The translations under genes and the position numbers were made by a program. Below, piece after piece: positions 55,123-64,000 of a DNA stretch of 64,000 bases. The notes beneath the pieces were generated by a model. That model saw only the letters and a program-made list of their open reading frames with translations. It was not told the origin of the DNA and ran no database searches. Source of the DNA: an uncultured Duncaniella sp. (GTDB taxonomy: Bacteria > Bacteroidota > Bacteroidia > Bacteroidales > Muribaculaceae). Every line of letters starts with the position of its first letter. Position 1 is the stretch's first letter. The stretch is from contig CAJUSW010000007.1 in assembly GCA_910589485.1 (NCBI GenBank), positions 62,001 to 126,000 of the forward strand, written 5' to 3'.

Positions 55123-58100
55123 CTATTCGTTGATTGAGTAGGATATGTTCTCGCCGTCGAGGGCCTCCACCAGGTCGCGGGTAATGTGGATGCGCCGGGC
55201 CGACGACAGCTTGAGCGACCGGTTGATCGACGGGTCAAACACCCTGAACGACAGCTCGCCCGAGGGGGTGCCCTCGCCGGTGGATTTCTCGTTGATGATG
55301 GATTGCAGCATCGAGTTCATCTTGTCGGCCTCTACATCGATCACAATATTCTTGACCAGCGCGCCCTTCACGCTCTCAAGCAACTGCATGTTAGAGATAT
55401 TGAAGCGTATGTCCGAGTTGGCAAACCGTCGCTGGAATTGGCCCGATATTATAATAGGTGTACCGGCCACGCCGAAGTTGTGGAAATCGATATATGTCTG
55501 CCCGAAGAGCATGAACTCCACGCTTCCGGTATAATCCTCGATCTTGAGTATGCCGAATGGGCCTGTCTTGCCCTGGCGTGTCTGGAAATCTATAACCATT
55601 CCGCCGAGCTTTACGTCCATTCCCTCCACAGGCTCCATCTCGGTGAAACGTTTCACCGTACAGCCTATGCCGAAATTCAGCTCCATGTAGTAGGGATCGA
55701 GAGGATGGGCCGAGAGATACATGCCCACGAGCTCGCGCTCCTTCTCCAGGCGCACGGCCAACGGCCATTCGGGGGCCGGGGTCATTGCGGGACGTCCCGA
55801 GGTGGAGAGGTCGGTGTCGTCGCCGAAGAGCGACATGGCCGAGGACATCTTGTCGTTGTGGAACGCCTGGCCATAGCGCACGAGCATCTCGGTGAACACC
55901 TCCCCCTTGGCGTTGGGGAACAGGTAGTCCTCCCTCTTGAAGTCGCTGTAACTGTCGAAAGCTCCGGCGAGTATCAGGGCTTCGAGTGTGCGGCGGTTGA
56001 CTGTGCCCGGCGGCACGCGCTCTATGAAATCATAGGGCGACTCGTAGGCACCGTTGGCATCGCGCTCGGCAATGATGGCCTTCACCACATTCTCGCCCAC
56101 GCCCTTGATGGCTCCGAGTCCGAAACGTATGTCACCGTGGGTGTTCACACCGAATTCCATGTAACTCTCGTTGACATCGGGACCGAGCACACGTATGTGC
56201 ATACGCTTGCACTCGTCCATGAAGCCGGTGAGCTTGTTGATATCCGAGCGGTTGCGGGTGAGGATAGCGGCCATGTACTCCGAGGGATAGTTGGCCTTGA
56301 GCCACGCCGTCTGGAACGCCACCCACGAGTAGCATGTGGCATGACTCTTGTTGAACGCATAGGATGCAAACTTCTTCCAGTCGGCCCATATCTTCTGGAG
56401 CACCTTGGGATCGTGGCCGTTGGCCTGGCCACCCTCCATGAACAGGGCCTCCAGCTCGTTCATCTTGTCGATGAGTTTCTTACCCATCGCCTTGCGCAAC
56501 GAGTCGCTCTGGCCACGGGTGAAGTTGGCCAGCAATCGCGACAGGAGCATGACCTGCTCCTGATACACCGTCACTCCGTAAGTATCCTTGAGATACTTCT
56601 CCATGATGGGTATATCGTAGGTGATGGGGCTACGGCCGTGCTTACGCGCGATGAAGTCGGGGATATAGTCCATTGGGCCCGGTCGGTAGAGGGCGTTCAT
56701 GGCTATGAGGTCCTCGAAGGTCGAGGGCTGGAGTTCGCGCAGGTATTTCTGCATGCCGGCCGACTCAAACTGGAACGTGCCCGTGGTGTTGCCCTTGCAG
56801 TACAGTTCGTAGGTCTTGGGGTCGGCAATGTCGATAGTGTCGATGTCCACGTCAATGCCGCGGGTCATCTTTATATTATGTATGGCTTCCTTGATGATCG
56901 AAAGGGTCTTCAGTCCCAGGAAGTCCATCTTGATAAGTCCGGTATCCTCGATGATCGAGCCTTCGTACTGGGTCACGATCATCTTGTCGTTGCCCGACGC
57001 GCCGGGATTCTTGTCGACGGCCGTGGCCACCGGCACCCAGTCGGTGATAGGGTCGCGGCATATGATCACACCGCAGGCATGCACGCCGGTGTTGCGCACG
57101 TTGCCCTCCAGACGGCGGGCATACTCGAGCGTCTCGGTGATAAGCGGATTGCGCGACGAGAGCTCGGGGGCAAACTCGGGCACATACTGGTAACAGTTCT
57201 TGAGGTTGGTCTTGAGCGTCTTGCCGTCGGGACCGTCTGGCATACGCTTGGGCACGAGATTGGCCAGGCGGTTGCTCTCGGGAAGAGGCAACTGCTCAAC
57301 GCGGGCCACATCCTTGATGGCCGACTTGGCCGCCATGGTGCCGAAAGTGATGATATGGGCCACCTTGTCCTCGCCATACTTCTGCGTCACATAGTGGAGC
57401 ACCTCGGCACGGCCGTCATCGTCGAAATCCACGTCGATATCAGGGAGCGAGATACGGTCGGGGTTGAGGAATCGCTCGAACAGGAGGTCATATTTTATAG
57501 GATCGACCTGAGTGATGCCGAGACAGTAGGCCACCACGCTACCGGCGGCCGATCCACGGCCCGGGCCTACCGACACGCCCAGGTCGCGGCGGGCGGTGTT
57601 GATGAAGTCCTGCACGATAAGGAAGTAACCGGGGAAACCCATGGTCTTCATTATGTACAGCTCGAAGCGTATTCGCTCCTCCAGCTCGGCGGTGAGCGGA
57701 GAGCCGTAACGGCGGTCGGCACCCTCGTAGGCGAGCTTGGCCAGATAGTCGGCCTCGAATTTTATACGGTACAGCTTGTCGTAGCCACCAAGTTTGTCGA
57801 TCTTGGCCTGGGCCTTCTCGGGACTCAGCACCACGTTGCCGTTCTCATCCTGGGTGAACTCGTCAAACAGCTCCTTCTCCGTGATGCGGCTGCGGTACTC
57901 CTCCTCGGTGCCGAAATCGGCCGGGATCTCGAAGAAGGGCATGATGGGCGCATGGTCGATGGAATAGACCTCAACCTTGTCGAGGATCTCCATGGTGTTG
58001 CTCAGCGCCTCGGGCAGATCGGAGAACACCTCGGCCATCTCCTCCTGACTCTTGAACCATTCCTGCTTGGTGTAGCGCATACGGCCCGGATCGGTCAGGT

Positions 58101-58932
58101 AATTGTTGGTCGAGATACATATCAGTCGGTCGTGGGCCTCGGCATCCTCGGCGTTGATGAAGTGGGAGTCGTTGGTGGCTATGATCTTTATGTCATGCTT
58201 GCGGGCCAGCTCGATGAGGAAGGGGTTCACCTTCTGCTGTTCGAGATAGGTCTCGCGGTTGGCTCCGGGCAGATTGGTCTTGTGGCGCTGCAGCTCTATA
58301 TAATAGTCGTCACCGAAAGTCTCCTTGAACCATTGCACCTGCTTGTCGGCCTCGTCGATGAGTCCCTGGGAAATGAGCCTGGGTATCTCGCCTCCGAGAC
58401 ACGCCGAGCACACTATCAACCCCTCGCGATGGGCGGCCAGCGCCTTCTTGTCGGTACGGGGATGATGGTAGAAGCCCTCGGTGTGGGCCTGGGACACTAT
58501 TTTGATAAGGTTCTTGTAGCCGGTGAGGTTCTTGGCGAGCACCACCAGGTGACGGCCCTTGTCGGTCTTGTCGGAGCGGTCGGTCAGATCCCCCTTGGCC
58601 ACGTACATCTCGCAGCCGAATATGGGCTTGAACTTCAGCTTTTTCTCGTACTTGGCTATCTCGGCCTCCACCTCGGGACGCAGGGCCTCGCGCTCGCTCT
58701 CGGGAGCATCCTCCAGGCGCTTGCGTGCATCCTCGATCTTCCCCTTGTATTTTTTCTTGACCTTGCCCACATAATTGGCCAGCTCCTTGATACCAAACAT
58801 GTTGCCATGGTCGGTGAGTGCAAAGCCGGGCATCCCCAGGTCCATTGCCTTGTCGACAAGGCCAGTTACTGAGGCCTGTCCGTCGAGCAATGAATACTGG
58901 CTGTGGACATGTAGATGTATGAATTGAGTCAT
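55123..58932 (-). CDS. dnaE: DNA polymerase III alpha subunit
   Basis: A 1269-residue replicative polymerase. The N-terminal PHP domain starts with FIHLHVHSQYSLLDG, the polymerase core has GRGSAAGSVVAYCLG (about 455) and the catalytic aspartates in PDIDVDFDDDGR (about 500), then the helix-hairpin-helix region, OB fold (VKLGGMVIDFQT) and C-terminal part. Slightly longer than E. coli DnaE (1160), as is common in Bacteroidetes. A -7-like TAACTTTG lies at 58993-58986. Confidence 0.97.
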   Translation of the reverse strand: MTQFIHLHVHSQYSLLDGQASVTGLVDKAMDLGMPGFALTDHGNMFGIKELANYVGKVKKKYKGKIEDARKRLEDAPESEREALRPEVEAEIAKYEKKLKFKPIFGCEMYVAKGDLTDRSDKTDKGRHLVVLAKNLTGYKNLIKIVSQAHTEGFYHHPRTDKKALAAHREGLIVCSACLGGEIPRLISQGLIDEADKQVQWFKETFGDDYYIELQRHKTNLPGANRETYLEQQKVNPFLIELARKHDIKIIATNDSHFINAEDAEAHDRLICISTNNYLTDPGRMRYTKQEWFKSQEEMAEVFSDLPEALSNTMEILDKVEVYSIDHAPIMPFFEIPADFGTEEEYRSRITEKELFDEFTQDENGNVVLSPEKAQAKIDKLGGYDKLYRIKFEADYLAKLAYEGADRRYGSPLTAELEERIRFELYIMKTMGFPGYFLIVQDFINTARRDLGVSVGPGRGSAAGSVVAYCLGITQVDPIKYDLLFERFLNPDRISLPDIDVDFDDDGRAEVLHYVTQKYGEDKVAHIITFGTMAAKSAIKDVARVEQLPLPESNRLANLVPKRMPDGPDGKTLKTNLKNCYQYVPEFAPELSSRNPLITETLEYARRLEGNVRNTGVHACGVIICRDPITDWVPVATAVDKNPGASGNDKMIVTQYEGSIIEDTGLIKMDFLGLKTLSIIKEAIHNIKMTRGIDVDIDTIDIADPKTYELYCKGNTTGTFQFESAGMQKYLRELQPSTFEDLIAMNALYRPGPMDYIPDFIARKHGRSPITYDIPIMEKYLKDTYGVTVYQEQVMLLSRLLANFTRGQSDSLRKAMGKKLIDKMNELEALFMEGGQANGHDPKVLQKIWADWKKFASYAFNKSHATCYSWVAFQTAWLKANYPSEYMAAILTRNRSDINKLTGFMDECKRMHIRVLGPDVNESYMEFGVNTHGDIRFGLGAIKGVGENVVKAIIAERDANGAYESPYDFIERVPPGTVNRRTLEALILAGAFDSYSDFKREDYLFPNAKGEVFTEMLVRYGQAFHNDKMSSAMSLFGDDTDLSTSGRPAMTPAPEWPLAVRLEKERELVGMYLSAHPLDPYYMELNFGIGCTVKRFTEMEPVEGMDVKLGGMVIDFQTRQGKTGPFGILKIEDYTGSVEFMLFGQTYIDFHNFGVAGTPIIISGQFQRRFANSDIRFNISNMQLLESVKGALVKNIVIDVEADKMNSMLQSIINEKSTGEGTPSGELSFRVFDPSINRSLKLSSARRIHITRDLVEALDGENISYSINE

Positions 58933-58985
58933 GGGTCAGAGATTTCGGATAACACTGCGGGATATTCCTCCTGGAAAATCCGACT

Positions 58986-58993
58986 CAAAGTTA
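58986..58993 (-). promoter_or_regulatory. Candidate -7 box of dnaE-trxA
   Basis: TAACTTTG on the minus strand about 55 bp before the dnaE start, without a clear -33. Confidence 0.45.
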
Positions 58994-59067
58994 CACATTA
59001 TTCCCATAATCCACCCTCTAAAAAATGCTAAAATTCCCATCAATCCGGCACTCTCACACCTCATCGC

Positions 59068-59098
59068 TTGATAGCCACGGGATTTTTGATTAATTTTG
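59068..59098 (+). promoter_or_regulatory. Promoter of the GH105 gene
   Basis: TTG (59068-59070), exactly 20 nt, then TAATTTTG (59091-59098); a leader of about 68 nt to the ATG at 59173. Confidence 0.8.
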
Positions 59099-59172
59099 TC
59101 AGGACTTGTGGCTTCTTCCCCATGAACGGCCATAAATCGTCAGCTAATTCACCACACAATCTAAATACCATA

Positions 59173-60489
59173 ATGAAGATCCTACGACTCATCATCGCGG
59201 CCATGCTCCTCTCGACTTTCGGGAGCCTGTGGGCCGCCACCGCGTCAAGCAAGCTTGAGAAACCCAAGCACTATTCCGAATGGCTCACACGCTCCGAGAT
59301 GAAGCGCGTACCCCAGAGCTATCTGCTCGACTTCTCCCAGCGCCCCAAGTGGAGCTATGTGATGGGCATCGAGCTCGAAGCCATGCTCGACACCTATCTG
59401 CGCTACGGAGGCGACGACATCAAGGACTATTGCACCGAGTACACCGACACCATGATAGCCCCCGACGGTACAATCCGCGCCTATAAGCTCCTGGACTATA
59501 ACCTCGACAACGTGCGCACCGGCCATTTCGTGACCCGCATGTACCAGAATTTCCCCGAAAAGAAGAATCTCAAGGCCATGAACACCCTCATGCGCCAGCT
59601 CAACGACCAGCCCCGCACCAAGGAGGGAGTGTACTGGCACAAGGCCATCTACGCCTACCAGGTGTGGCTCGACGGCATATTCATGGGACTCCCCTTCCGC
59701 GCCCTCACAGCCACCGAATTATACTCGCCCGAGCTTGCCCGTGAGATCTACGATGATGCTGTCGATCAGGTGAAGAGCACCTACGACCGCACCCTCGATC
59801 CCGCCACCGGCCTCAACCGCCACGCATGGGACGAGAGCCGCGAGATGTTCTGGAGCGACAACGAGACCGGCCTGTCACAGCACTGCTGGGGACGCGCCCA
59901 GGGATGGTACACCATGGCTCTCGTGGAACTGCTCGACGCCATGGCCGCCGACTATGAGCGTCGTGGCGAGGTGATCGACCTGCTCACCCGCTCGTTCGAC
60001 AACATCATCAAGTGGCAGGATCCCGCCACCGGAGTGTGGTACCAGGTGATGGACTCCCCCACCCGCGAGGGCAACTATCTGGAATCCACCTGCTCCTCAA
60101 TGTTTGCCTACTCGCTCCTCAAGGCCGCCCGCAAGGGATGGGTCACCGATCCCAAGTATCTCGAGGCCGGCAAAAAGGCTTACGAGGGTATAATCACCAA
60201 TTTCATCCGCGAGGACCCCGACGGCACCATCTCGCTCACCGACTGCTGTGCTGTAGCCGGCCTCGGCCCGGGCATCAGTGACGCCGTGCTCAAGGCAGCC
60301 CCAAAGGTTAAGGAGAACAAGCGCCGCGACGGATCGTATGCCTACTACCTGAGCGAGCCCGTCCGCGACAACGACGCCAAGGGCGTGGGCCCCTTCATCT
60401 GGGCCTCACTCGAGATGGAGGATATGGGTTACAACGTGGACAGCTTCAAGAATAAGAAGAAAAATTCCCCCAAGGGCAAAAAGAAATAA
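59173..60489 (+). CDS. GH105 unsaturated rhamnogalacturonyl/glucuronyl hydrolase
   Basis: The start at ATG 59173 (MKILRLIIAAMLLSTFGSLWA) gives a signal peptide and follows the promoter; the open frame extends 35 codons upstream through the promoter. The 438-residue enzyme has the (alpha/alpha)6 barrel of GH105, with the catalytic aspartate in YQVWLDGIFMGLPF (about 170), then QHCWGRAQGWYTMAL and ESTCSSMFAYSLL. It hydrolyses the unsaturated uronic acid left by pectate or rhamnogalacturonan lyases, probably in the periplasm. The end is Lys-rich (KNKKKNSPKGKKK). Together with the GH53 at 1-906 it indicates pectin use, but the two genes are 58 kb apart. Confidence 0.88.
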   Translation: MKILRLIIAAMLLSTFGSLWAATASSKLEKPKHYSEWLTRSEMKRVPQSYLLDFSQRPKWSYVMGIELEAMLDTYLRYGGDDIKDYCTEYTDTMIAPDGTIRAYKLLDYNLDNVRTGHFVTRMYQNFPEKKNLKAMNTLMRQLNDQPRTKEGVYWHKAIYAYQVWLDGIFMGLPFRALTATELYSPELAREIYDDAVDQVKSTYDRTLDPATGLNRHAWDESREMFWSDNETGLSQHCWGRAQGWYTMALVELLDAMAADYERRGEVIDLLTRSFDNIIKWQDPATGVWYQVMDSPTREGNYLESTCSSMFAYSLLKAARKGWVTDPKYLEAGKKAYEGIITNFIREDPDGTISLTDCCAVAGLGPGISDAVLKAAPKVKENKRRDGSYAYYLSEPVRDNDAKGVGPFIWASLEMEDMGYNVDSFKNKKKNSPKGKKK

Positions 60490-60535
60490 CCTCAGTCCAA
60501 AGCGTATTTAACCAATCCCACAGTATATAAATCAT

Positions 60536-60571
60536 AAACGGAACTGCGTCAATCAACCCGCAGTTCCGTTT
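60536..60571 (+). terminator. Terminator of the GH105 gene
   Basis: A perfect 13-bp inverted repeat AAACGGAACTGCG / CGCAGTTCCGTTT with a 10-nt loop, ending in T. It lies 47 bp after the stop; the rest of the 323-bp gap 60490-60812 is A/T-rich and holds the next promoter. Confidence 0.8.
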
Positions 60572-60727
60572 TGCATATTTTCAAATCCAATAAGTAAATC
60601 AGGGAACATGATATAAAGAAGCACGGCCTGTCAAAACCCTTCAATCCATTCTAAAGCATTAATATTCAATGCCATGTGCTTACTCAGAATCGGGTAGATA
60701 CAATTAATTAAAATTAACCTATATTAT

Positions 60728-60758
60728 TTTGAAAAAGTGACATTCGCAAGTATATTTG
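60728..60758 (+). promoter_or_regulatory. Promoter of the orphan gene at 60813
   Basis: TTTG (60728-60731), 19 nt, then TATATTTG (60751-60758); a leader of about 48 nt. Confidence 0.8.
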
Positions 60759-60812
60759 CAAAATAACTAACCTTGCTGACTTCTCCTATTTTTAACCTTA
60801 TAACCATTAGAT

Positions 60813-61811
60813 ATGATTCGCCATTCTCTCTTCTTTTGCATGATGGCCATCACTGCATTATGCATGGCTCAAAGTCCGGATATTTCTTCCGTTCGGGCCA
60901 ATTACAATCTTGTTCCCATCGTTGACTATAGCCCGTCATGTTTCAATCGCGTCATTGATAATGCGTTCAAGTTTGACGGAAGCAAGCAGTGTTTTTTCGT
61001 CAGCAAGAATCAGGATAAATCAATTTTATGGTATAACGACTTCTCTCAAAAGGGGGAGTATGCTCTCACTGACATTTCAAGCAACGCCCCGGAACTGTCA
61101 TCGATCCTTGACAAAGCCTCGCTTTTATCCGACAGCATATTCGTATTCAATCCGTTCCCTGCATATTCATATGAATTTACACCCCAACATGTCCAATATA
61201 TTGGAATAAAAAACAATGGCATTGTAAAACTCATATCCGGAGACGTCGTCTACGACAACCTCGGTTCATTCATGACCGCCCAATTCGGTTCCATCCAAAA
61301 CTTTTCAGACAAATATCTGGAGTGTGTAACTGAAGCCTTATACTCCCCTTACAACGGACTCTATTCATTCAACGACGACGAGGCCGCCATCGATTTCCTA
61401 CGCAACGACTATCTGTTCAATGCCATAAACGGGAAAGATTTCAAGTCGGTGTTTGACCGCTTCATGCAGCTGTTACGAACCGGGATAAGCATTTCGCCCG
61501 GAGAAGAAATCATTCTTGAAAATGTACTTAGCGGACACTATCTAACCGGTGATCACGACACTGCGACGTTATCCTCCGATTTCCTCGCCGGACGCGAATT
61601 GCAGCTGTTTGACACAGATATGCTCCGGAAAGCCCTGACGAAAGATGAACTCTTGGTCGCCAAAAGCATTATAAAGGAAAACGACTCACGTTTACGATCA
61701 GCCTACAGGCATCTTTCTTCTAAATATCCCAATATTGCCCCTGATAATCACTATTACACCGATCTCGACATACTGGAGTCAATATCGTCTCAAATTTTTA
61801 AGTTGCAATAA
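60813..61811 (+). CDS. Unknown exported protein, AT-richer than its neighbours
   Basis: A 332-residue protein with a signal peptide (MIRHSLFFCMMAITALCMAQ). The first half is beta-rich with several Phe/Tyr-rich stretches (YNDFSQKGEYALTD, AYSYEFTPQHVQYIG); the second half is helical (FKSVFDRFMQLLRTG, DMLRKALTKDELLVAK, SAYRHLSSKYP). I recognise no family or catalytic motif. Codon use is visibly less GC-biased than in dapA, the GH105 gene or dnaE, which suggests more recent acquisition or low expression. It has its own promoter and stands alone. Confidence 0.75.
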   Translation: MIRHSLFFCMMAITALCMAQSPDISSVRANYNLVPIVDYSPSCFNRVIDNAFKFDGSKQCFFVSKNQDKSILWYNDFSQKGEYALTDISSNAPELSSILDKASLLSDSIFVFNPFPAYSYEFTPQHVQYIGIKNNGIVKLISGDVVYDNLGSFMTAQFGSIQNFSDKYLECVTEALYSPYNGLYSFNDDEAAIDFLRNDYLFNAINGKDFKSVFDRFMQLLRTGISISPGEEIILENVLSGHYLTGDHDTATLSSDFLAGRELQLFDTDMLRKALTKDELLVAKSIIKENDSRLRSAYRHLSSKYPNIAPDNHYYTDLDILESISSQIFKLQ

Positions 61812-61907
61812 TTCCATTTGCAACAAAAATTCGCCCCGGAATCGGTAAAAAGCAAGCAAACTGGGAAGTTTTAAAGAAAATCATTATGCAGGATGTCAAA
61901 ATTTGAG

Positions 61908-61915
61908 TAAATTTG
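61908..61915 (+). promoter_or_regulatory. Candidate -7 box of dapA
   Basis: TAAATTTG 18 nt before the ATG at 61934; no TTTG at the usual distance. It shows that the upstream TTG (61913) in the same frame is unlikely to be the start. Confidence 0.5.
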
Positions 61916-61933
61916 CACAAATTTCCCTTTTTT

Positions 61934-62821
61934 ATGGAGACCGACCGATTACGCGGAATGGGCGTGGCGATGACCACTCCGTTCAACAACGACGAAACTA
62001 TCGATTACGACACCCTCGATTTTCACATTGATTACCTGATTGACTCGGGAGCCGACTACATCGTTGCTCTCGGGACCACCGCCGAGACGCCCACCCTCAG
62101 CCGTGACGAGAAAAAAGAACTGGAGAAACGTATCCTCGACCGTGTGGCCGGGCGTATTCCAGTGGTTGTGGGCATAGGAGGAAACAACACACGCGCCATC
62201 ATCGAAGAGATAGCCTCGACCGAACGCATCGGCGAGTTCGCGGCCATACTCTCGGTGGTCCCCTACTACAATAAGCCCACCCAGGAAGGCATGTACCGCC
62301 ACTTCGCGGCCATCGCCAAGGCATGCCCCATCCCGGTGATACTATATAATATTCCCGGCCGGTCGGGCGTGAACATGGAGGTGGACACAATCATACGCCT
62401 CGCCCGCGAGTTCCCGGGCAAGGTGATAGGCGTGAAGGAGGCCTCGGGCAACATGGATCAGGCCGCCCTCATCATCACCCGCCGGCCCAACGGATTCCTC
62501 GTACTCTCGGGCGACGACTCACTGGCTCACACCATGATAGGCAAAGGGGGCGATGGAGTGATCTCGGTGCTCGGCAACGCCTATCCCCGCCAGTTCACCG
62601 AAATGATACACCAGAGCCTCGATCCCGAACGCCACGGCGAGGCCACCGTACTGCACCAGCGCTTCTCGGCATTCTACTCCCTGCTGTTCAAGGACGGCAA
62701 CCCATCGGGCATAAAATGCCTGCTCCACCACATGTTCCCGCGCTACAACGAGGTGCTCCGCCTCCCGCTCGTGCCCGTCACTGACTCCACAAGAGCCCGC
62801 ATGAAGCAAGAACTTCTATAA
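61934..62821 (+). CDS. dapA: 4-hydroxy-tetrahydrodipicolinate synthase
   Basis: The start at ATG 61934 (METDRLRGMGVAMTTPF) gives 295 residues, the normal length. The enzyme condenses pyruvate with aspartate semialdehyde, the first step to diaminopimelate and lysine. The Schiff-base lysine is in IGVKEASGN (about residue 166), with LGTTAETPTLS (about 44) and the tyrosine of ILYNIPGRSG (about 137). It ends at a strong terminator. Confidence 0.95.
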   Translation: METDRLRGMGVAMTTPFNNDETIDYDTLDFHIDYLIDSGADYIVALGTTAETPTLSRDEKKELEKRILDRVAGRIPVVVGIGGNNTRAIIEEIASTERIGEFAAILSVVPYYNKPTQEGMYRHFAAIAKACPIPVILYNIPGRSGVNMEVDTIIRLAREFPGKVIGVKEASGNMDQAALIITRRPNGFLVLSGDDSLAHTMIGKGGDGVISVLGNAYPRQFTEMIHQSLDPERHGEATVLHQRFSAFYSLLFKDGNPSGIKCLLHHMFPRYNEVLRLPLVPVTDSTRARMKQELL

Positions 62822-62862
62822 CCGAGGTGTATTCGCCACCAAAACAGAAAGATTTTCTACTC

Positions 62863-62901
62863 ATGCCATATTCCAATTCTCGGGAATATGGCATTTTTTT
62901 T
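62863..62901 (+). terminator. Terminator of dapA
   Basis: A perfect 12-bp inverted repeat ATGCCATATTCC / GGAATATGGCAT with an 8-nt loop, followed by eight T. Confidence 0.9.
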
Positions 62902-62912
62902 AGTCTAAATGA

Positions 62913-62941
62913 TTGCTTTTTCAGTTTATTTACTAATTTTG
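62913..62941 (+). promoter_or_regulatory. Promoter of the polyprenol glycosyltransferase gene
   Basis: TTG (62913-62915), 18 nt, then TAATTTTG (62934-62941). It lies just after the dapA terminator, 35 bp before the ATG at 62977. Confidence 0.6.
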
Positions 62942-62976
62942 CACCCTTGAACAGAGACCACAAAACTTTATCCATT

Positions 62977-63747
62977 ATGAAGGAAACGAGTCCGGCAACT
63001 GTCGGGAGCTCCGACAGCCTTGTCATCATCCCCACATACAATGAGAAGGAGAATGTCGCAGCCATCATCGAGGCAGTATTCGCGCTGGATGCCCGATTCG
63101 ACATACTGATAATCGACGACAATTCCCCCGATGGTACTGCGCTGATAGTAAAGGGACTGATGGAAAAATATTCCACCAGGCTCCACCTCATCGAGCGTCA
63201 AGGAAAGCTTGGCCTCGGCACAGCCTACATCGCCGGATTCAAATGGGCCATCGAGCACGGCTACGAATACGTGTGCGAGATGGATGCCGACTTCTCCCAC
63301 GCGCCAACCGACCTACCCAAACTGCGCCAGGCCTGTGCCGAGGGTGCCGACGTGGCCATAGGTTCGCGCTACCTCACGGGAGTCAACGTGGTCAACTGGC
63401 CCATGGGACGTGTGCTCATGTCCTACTACGCTTCGCGCTACGTGGGCGTGGTCACCGGGATGCCGGTGCGCGACGCCACAGCCGGATTCGTGTGCTACCG
63501 TCGCCGTGTGCTCGAGGCATTGCCCCTCGACAAGATACGCTTCAAGGGCTACGCCTTCCAGATAGAAATGAAGTTCCTCTCCTACAAATACGGCTTCAGG
63601 ATCGTGGAGGTACCCATAGTGTTTGTCAACCGAGTGCTCGGCACCTCCAAGATGAGCTCAGGAATATTCAGCGAAGGACTTTTCGGAGTGCTGAGGCTGA
63701 AATGGAGTAGCATTTTCACCAAATATCCCGACTATAGCAAGCGATGA
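62977..63747 (+). CDS. Polyprenol (dolichol-phosphate mannose synthase-like) glycosyltransferase, GT2
   Basis: The start at ATG 62977 (MKETSPATVGSSDSL) follows the promoter; the frame is open further upstream but runs through the dapA terminator. The 256-residue protein has LVIIPTYNEKENV, IIDDNSPDGT, the metal-binding CEMDADFSH and the VRDATAGFVCYRR motif of the DPM1/DPMS family. It has no C-terminal membrane anchor. Such enzymes transfer a sugar to undecaprenyl or polyprenyl phosphate; donor is unknown. Its stop overlaps the dihydroorotase start (ATGA). Confidence 0.88.
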   Translation: MKETSPATVGSSDSLVIIPTYNEKENVAAIIEAVFALDARFDILIIDDNSPDGTALIVKGLMEKYSTRLHLIERQGKLGLGTAYIAGFKWAIEHGYEYVCEMDADFSHAPTDLPKLRQACAEGADVAIGSRYLTGVNVVNWPMGRVLMSYYASRYVGVVTGMPVRDATAGFVCYRRRVLEALPLDKIRFKGYAFQIEMKFLSYKYGFRIVEVPIVFVNRVLGTSKMSSGIFSEGLFGVLRLKWSSIFTKYPDYSKR

Positions 63748-64000
63748 GCACCACCCTGTACACCAACGCAATACTCGTCAACGAAGGCTCCGTCCGGCGC
63801 GGATGGCTACTCGTGGAGGGAGACCGCATAGCCCGCATCGGGCAAGGCGACACTCCCGGCGATCTCACGGCCGACTCTACGATCGACTGTGAAGGCGCCT
63901 ACCTCATCCCGGGAGCCATCGACACCCACGTGCATTTCCGCGACCCCGGACTCACCGAGAAGGCCGACATGGCCACCGAGAGCCACGCCGCCGTGGCCGG
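63744..64000 (+). CDS. pyrC: Dihydroorotase (3' end outside window)
   Basis: ATG 63744 overlaps the preceding stop by 4 bp, so the two genes are translationally coupled. The visible 85 residues contain the metal-binding IDTHVHFRDPGLTEKAD motif of class I dihydroorotases and a typical N-terminal beta-sandwich (GWLLVEGDRIARIG). The enzyme cyclises carbamoyl-aspartate in pyrimidine synthesis. Other amidohydrolases share this motif, but HVHFRDPG is most typical of dihydroorotase. Confidence 0.85.
   Translation, partial: MSTTLYTNAILVNEGSVRRGWLLVEGDRIARIGQGDTPGDLTADSTIDCEGAYLIPGAIDTHVHFRDPGLTEKADMATESHAAVA

Noticed and set aside
55186..58872. A 1228-codon open frame on the plus strand opposite dnaE
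   Set aside because: It mirrors the dnaE codons, is His/Val/Gly-rich without domain signatures, and dnaE is unmistakable; an antisense shadow caused by high GC third positions.
62827..62976. Long N-terminal extension of the polyprenol glycosyltransferase
   Set aside because: It would run through the dapA terminator and the gene's own promoter; the family homology begins after ATG 62977.

Overview
The window looks like chromosomal DNA of a gut Bacteroidales, most plausibly a Muribaculaceae-like member. Evidence: an 11-subunit-type complex I with fused NuoCD and no NuoEFG, a SusC/SusD pair with DUF4843 and PKD-like lipoproteins, PCMD, DUF4493, DUF4831 and DUF4923 families, a TTTG...TAnnTTTG promoter grammar, no Shine-Dalgarno dependence and moderate-high GC coding DNA. 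Species assignment is inference only; no rRNA or tRNA gene is visible.

Layout. 1-12.6 kb (minus strand except one glycosyltransferase): a partial GH53 endo-galactanase, a DUF4831 protein, the Nnr metabolite-repair enzyme, two convergent family-2 glycosyltransferases, then an apparent operon of surface proteins (DUF4493/PCMD lipoprotein, two paralogous beta-barrels, PCMD lipoprotein, DUF4923 protein). 12.7-31.0 kb: murI and an unbroken 18-gene minus-strand run in which the whole F1Fo ATP synthase operon (atpDCBEFHAG) sits inside the complex I operon, between nuoH and nuoI. 31-34.7 kb: a small OMP barrel, truA and speA. 35-42.1 kb: a SusC-SusD-DUF4843-PKD-like locus without glycoside hydrolases; its susC carries a frameshift in a G7 tract just after the signal peptide.

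42.6-55 kb: transcription switches mainly to the plus strand and accessory features appear: a highly codon-biased TPR/OmpA-like lipoprotein, an unknown protein sharing a promoter-operator with a small amidase 9 kb away, a HipA-like kinase/DUF3037 pair, a 335-bp palindromic MITE-like element in front of a THUMP rRNA methyltransferase, purD, a membrane protein, pdxB, an 11-bp-phased array of TTATTGACA repeats, a Panacea-domain antitoxin with an unrecognised partner (putative toxin-antitoxin pair), TerB and the amidase. 54.7-64 kb: trxA and dnaE (minus), then on the plus strand a GH105 hydrolase, an AT-richer exported orphan, dapA, a dolichol-phosphate-mannose-synthase-like glycosyltransferase and the 5' end of a dihydroorotase gene.

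The best candidates for undescribed biology are the PanA-like pair with the phased repeat array upstream, the palindromic promoter shared by two loci, the HipA-like/DUF3037 pair, the PCMD/beta-barrel surface operon, the possible phase switch in susC, and the fused nuo/atp super-operon.
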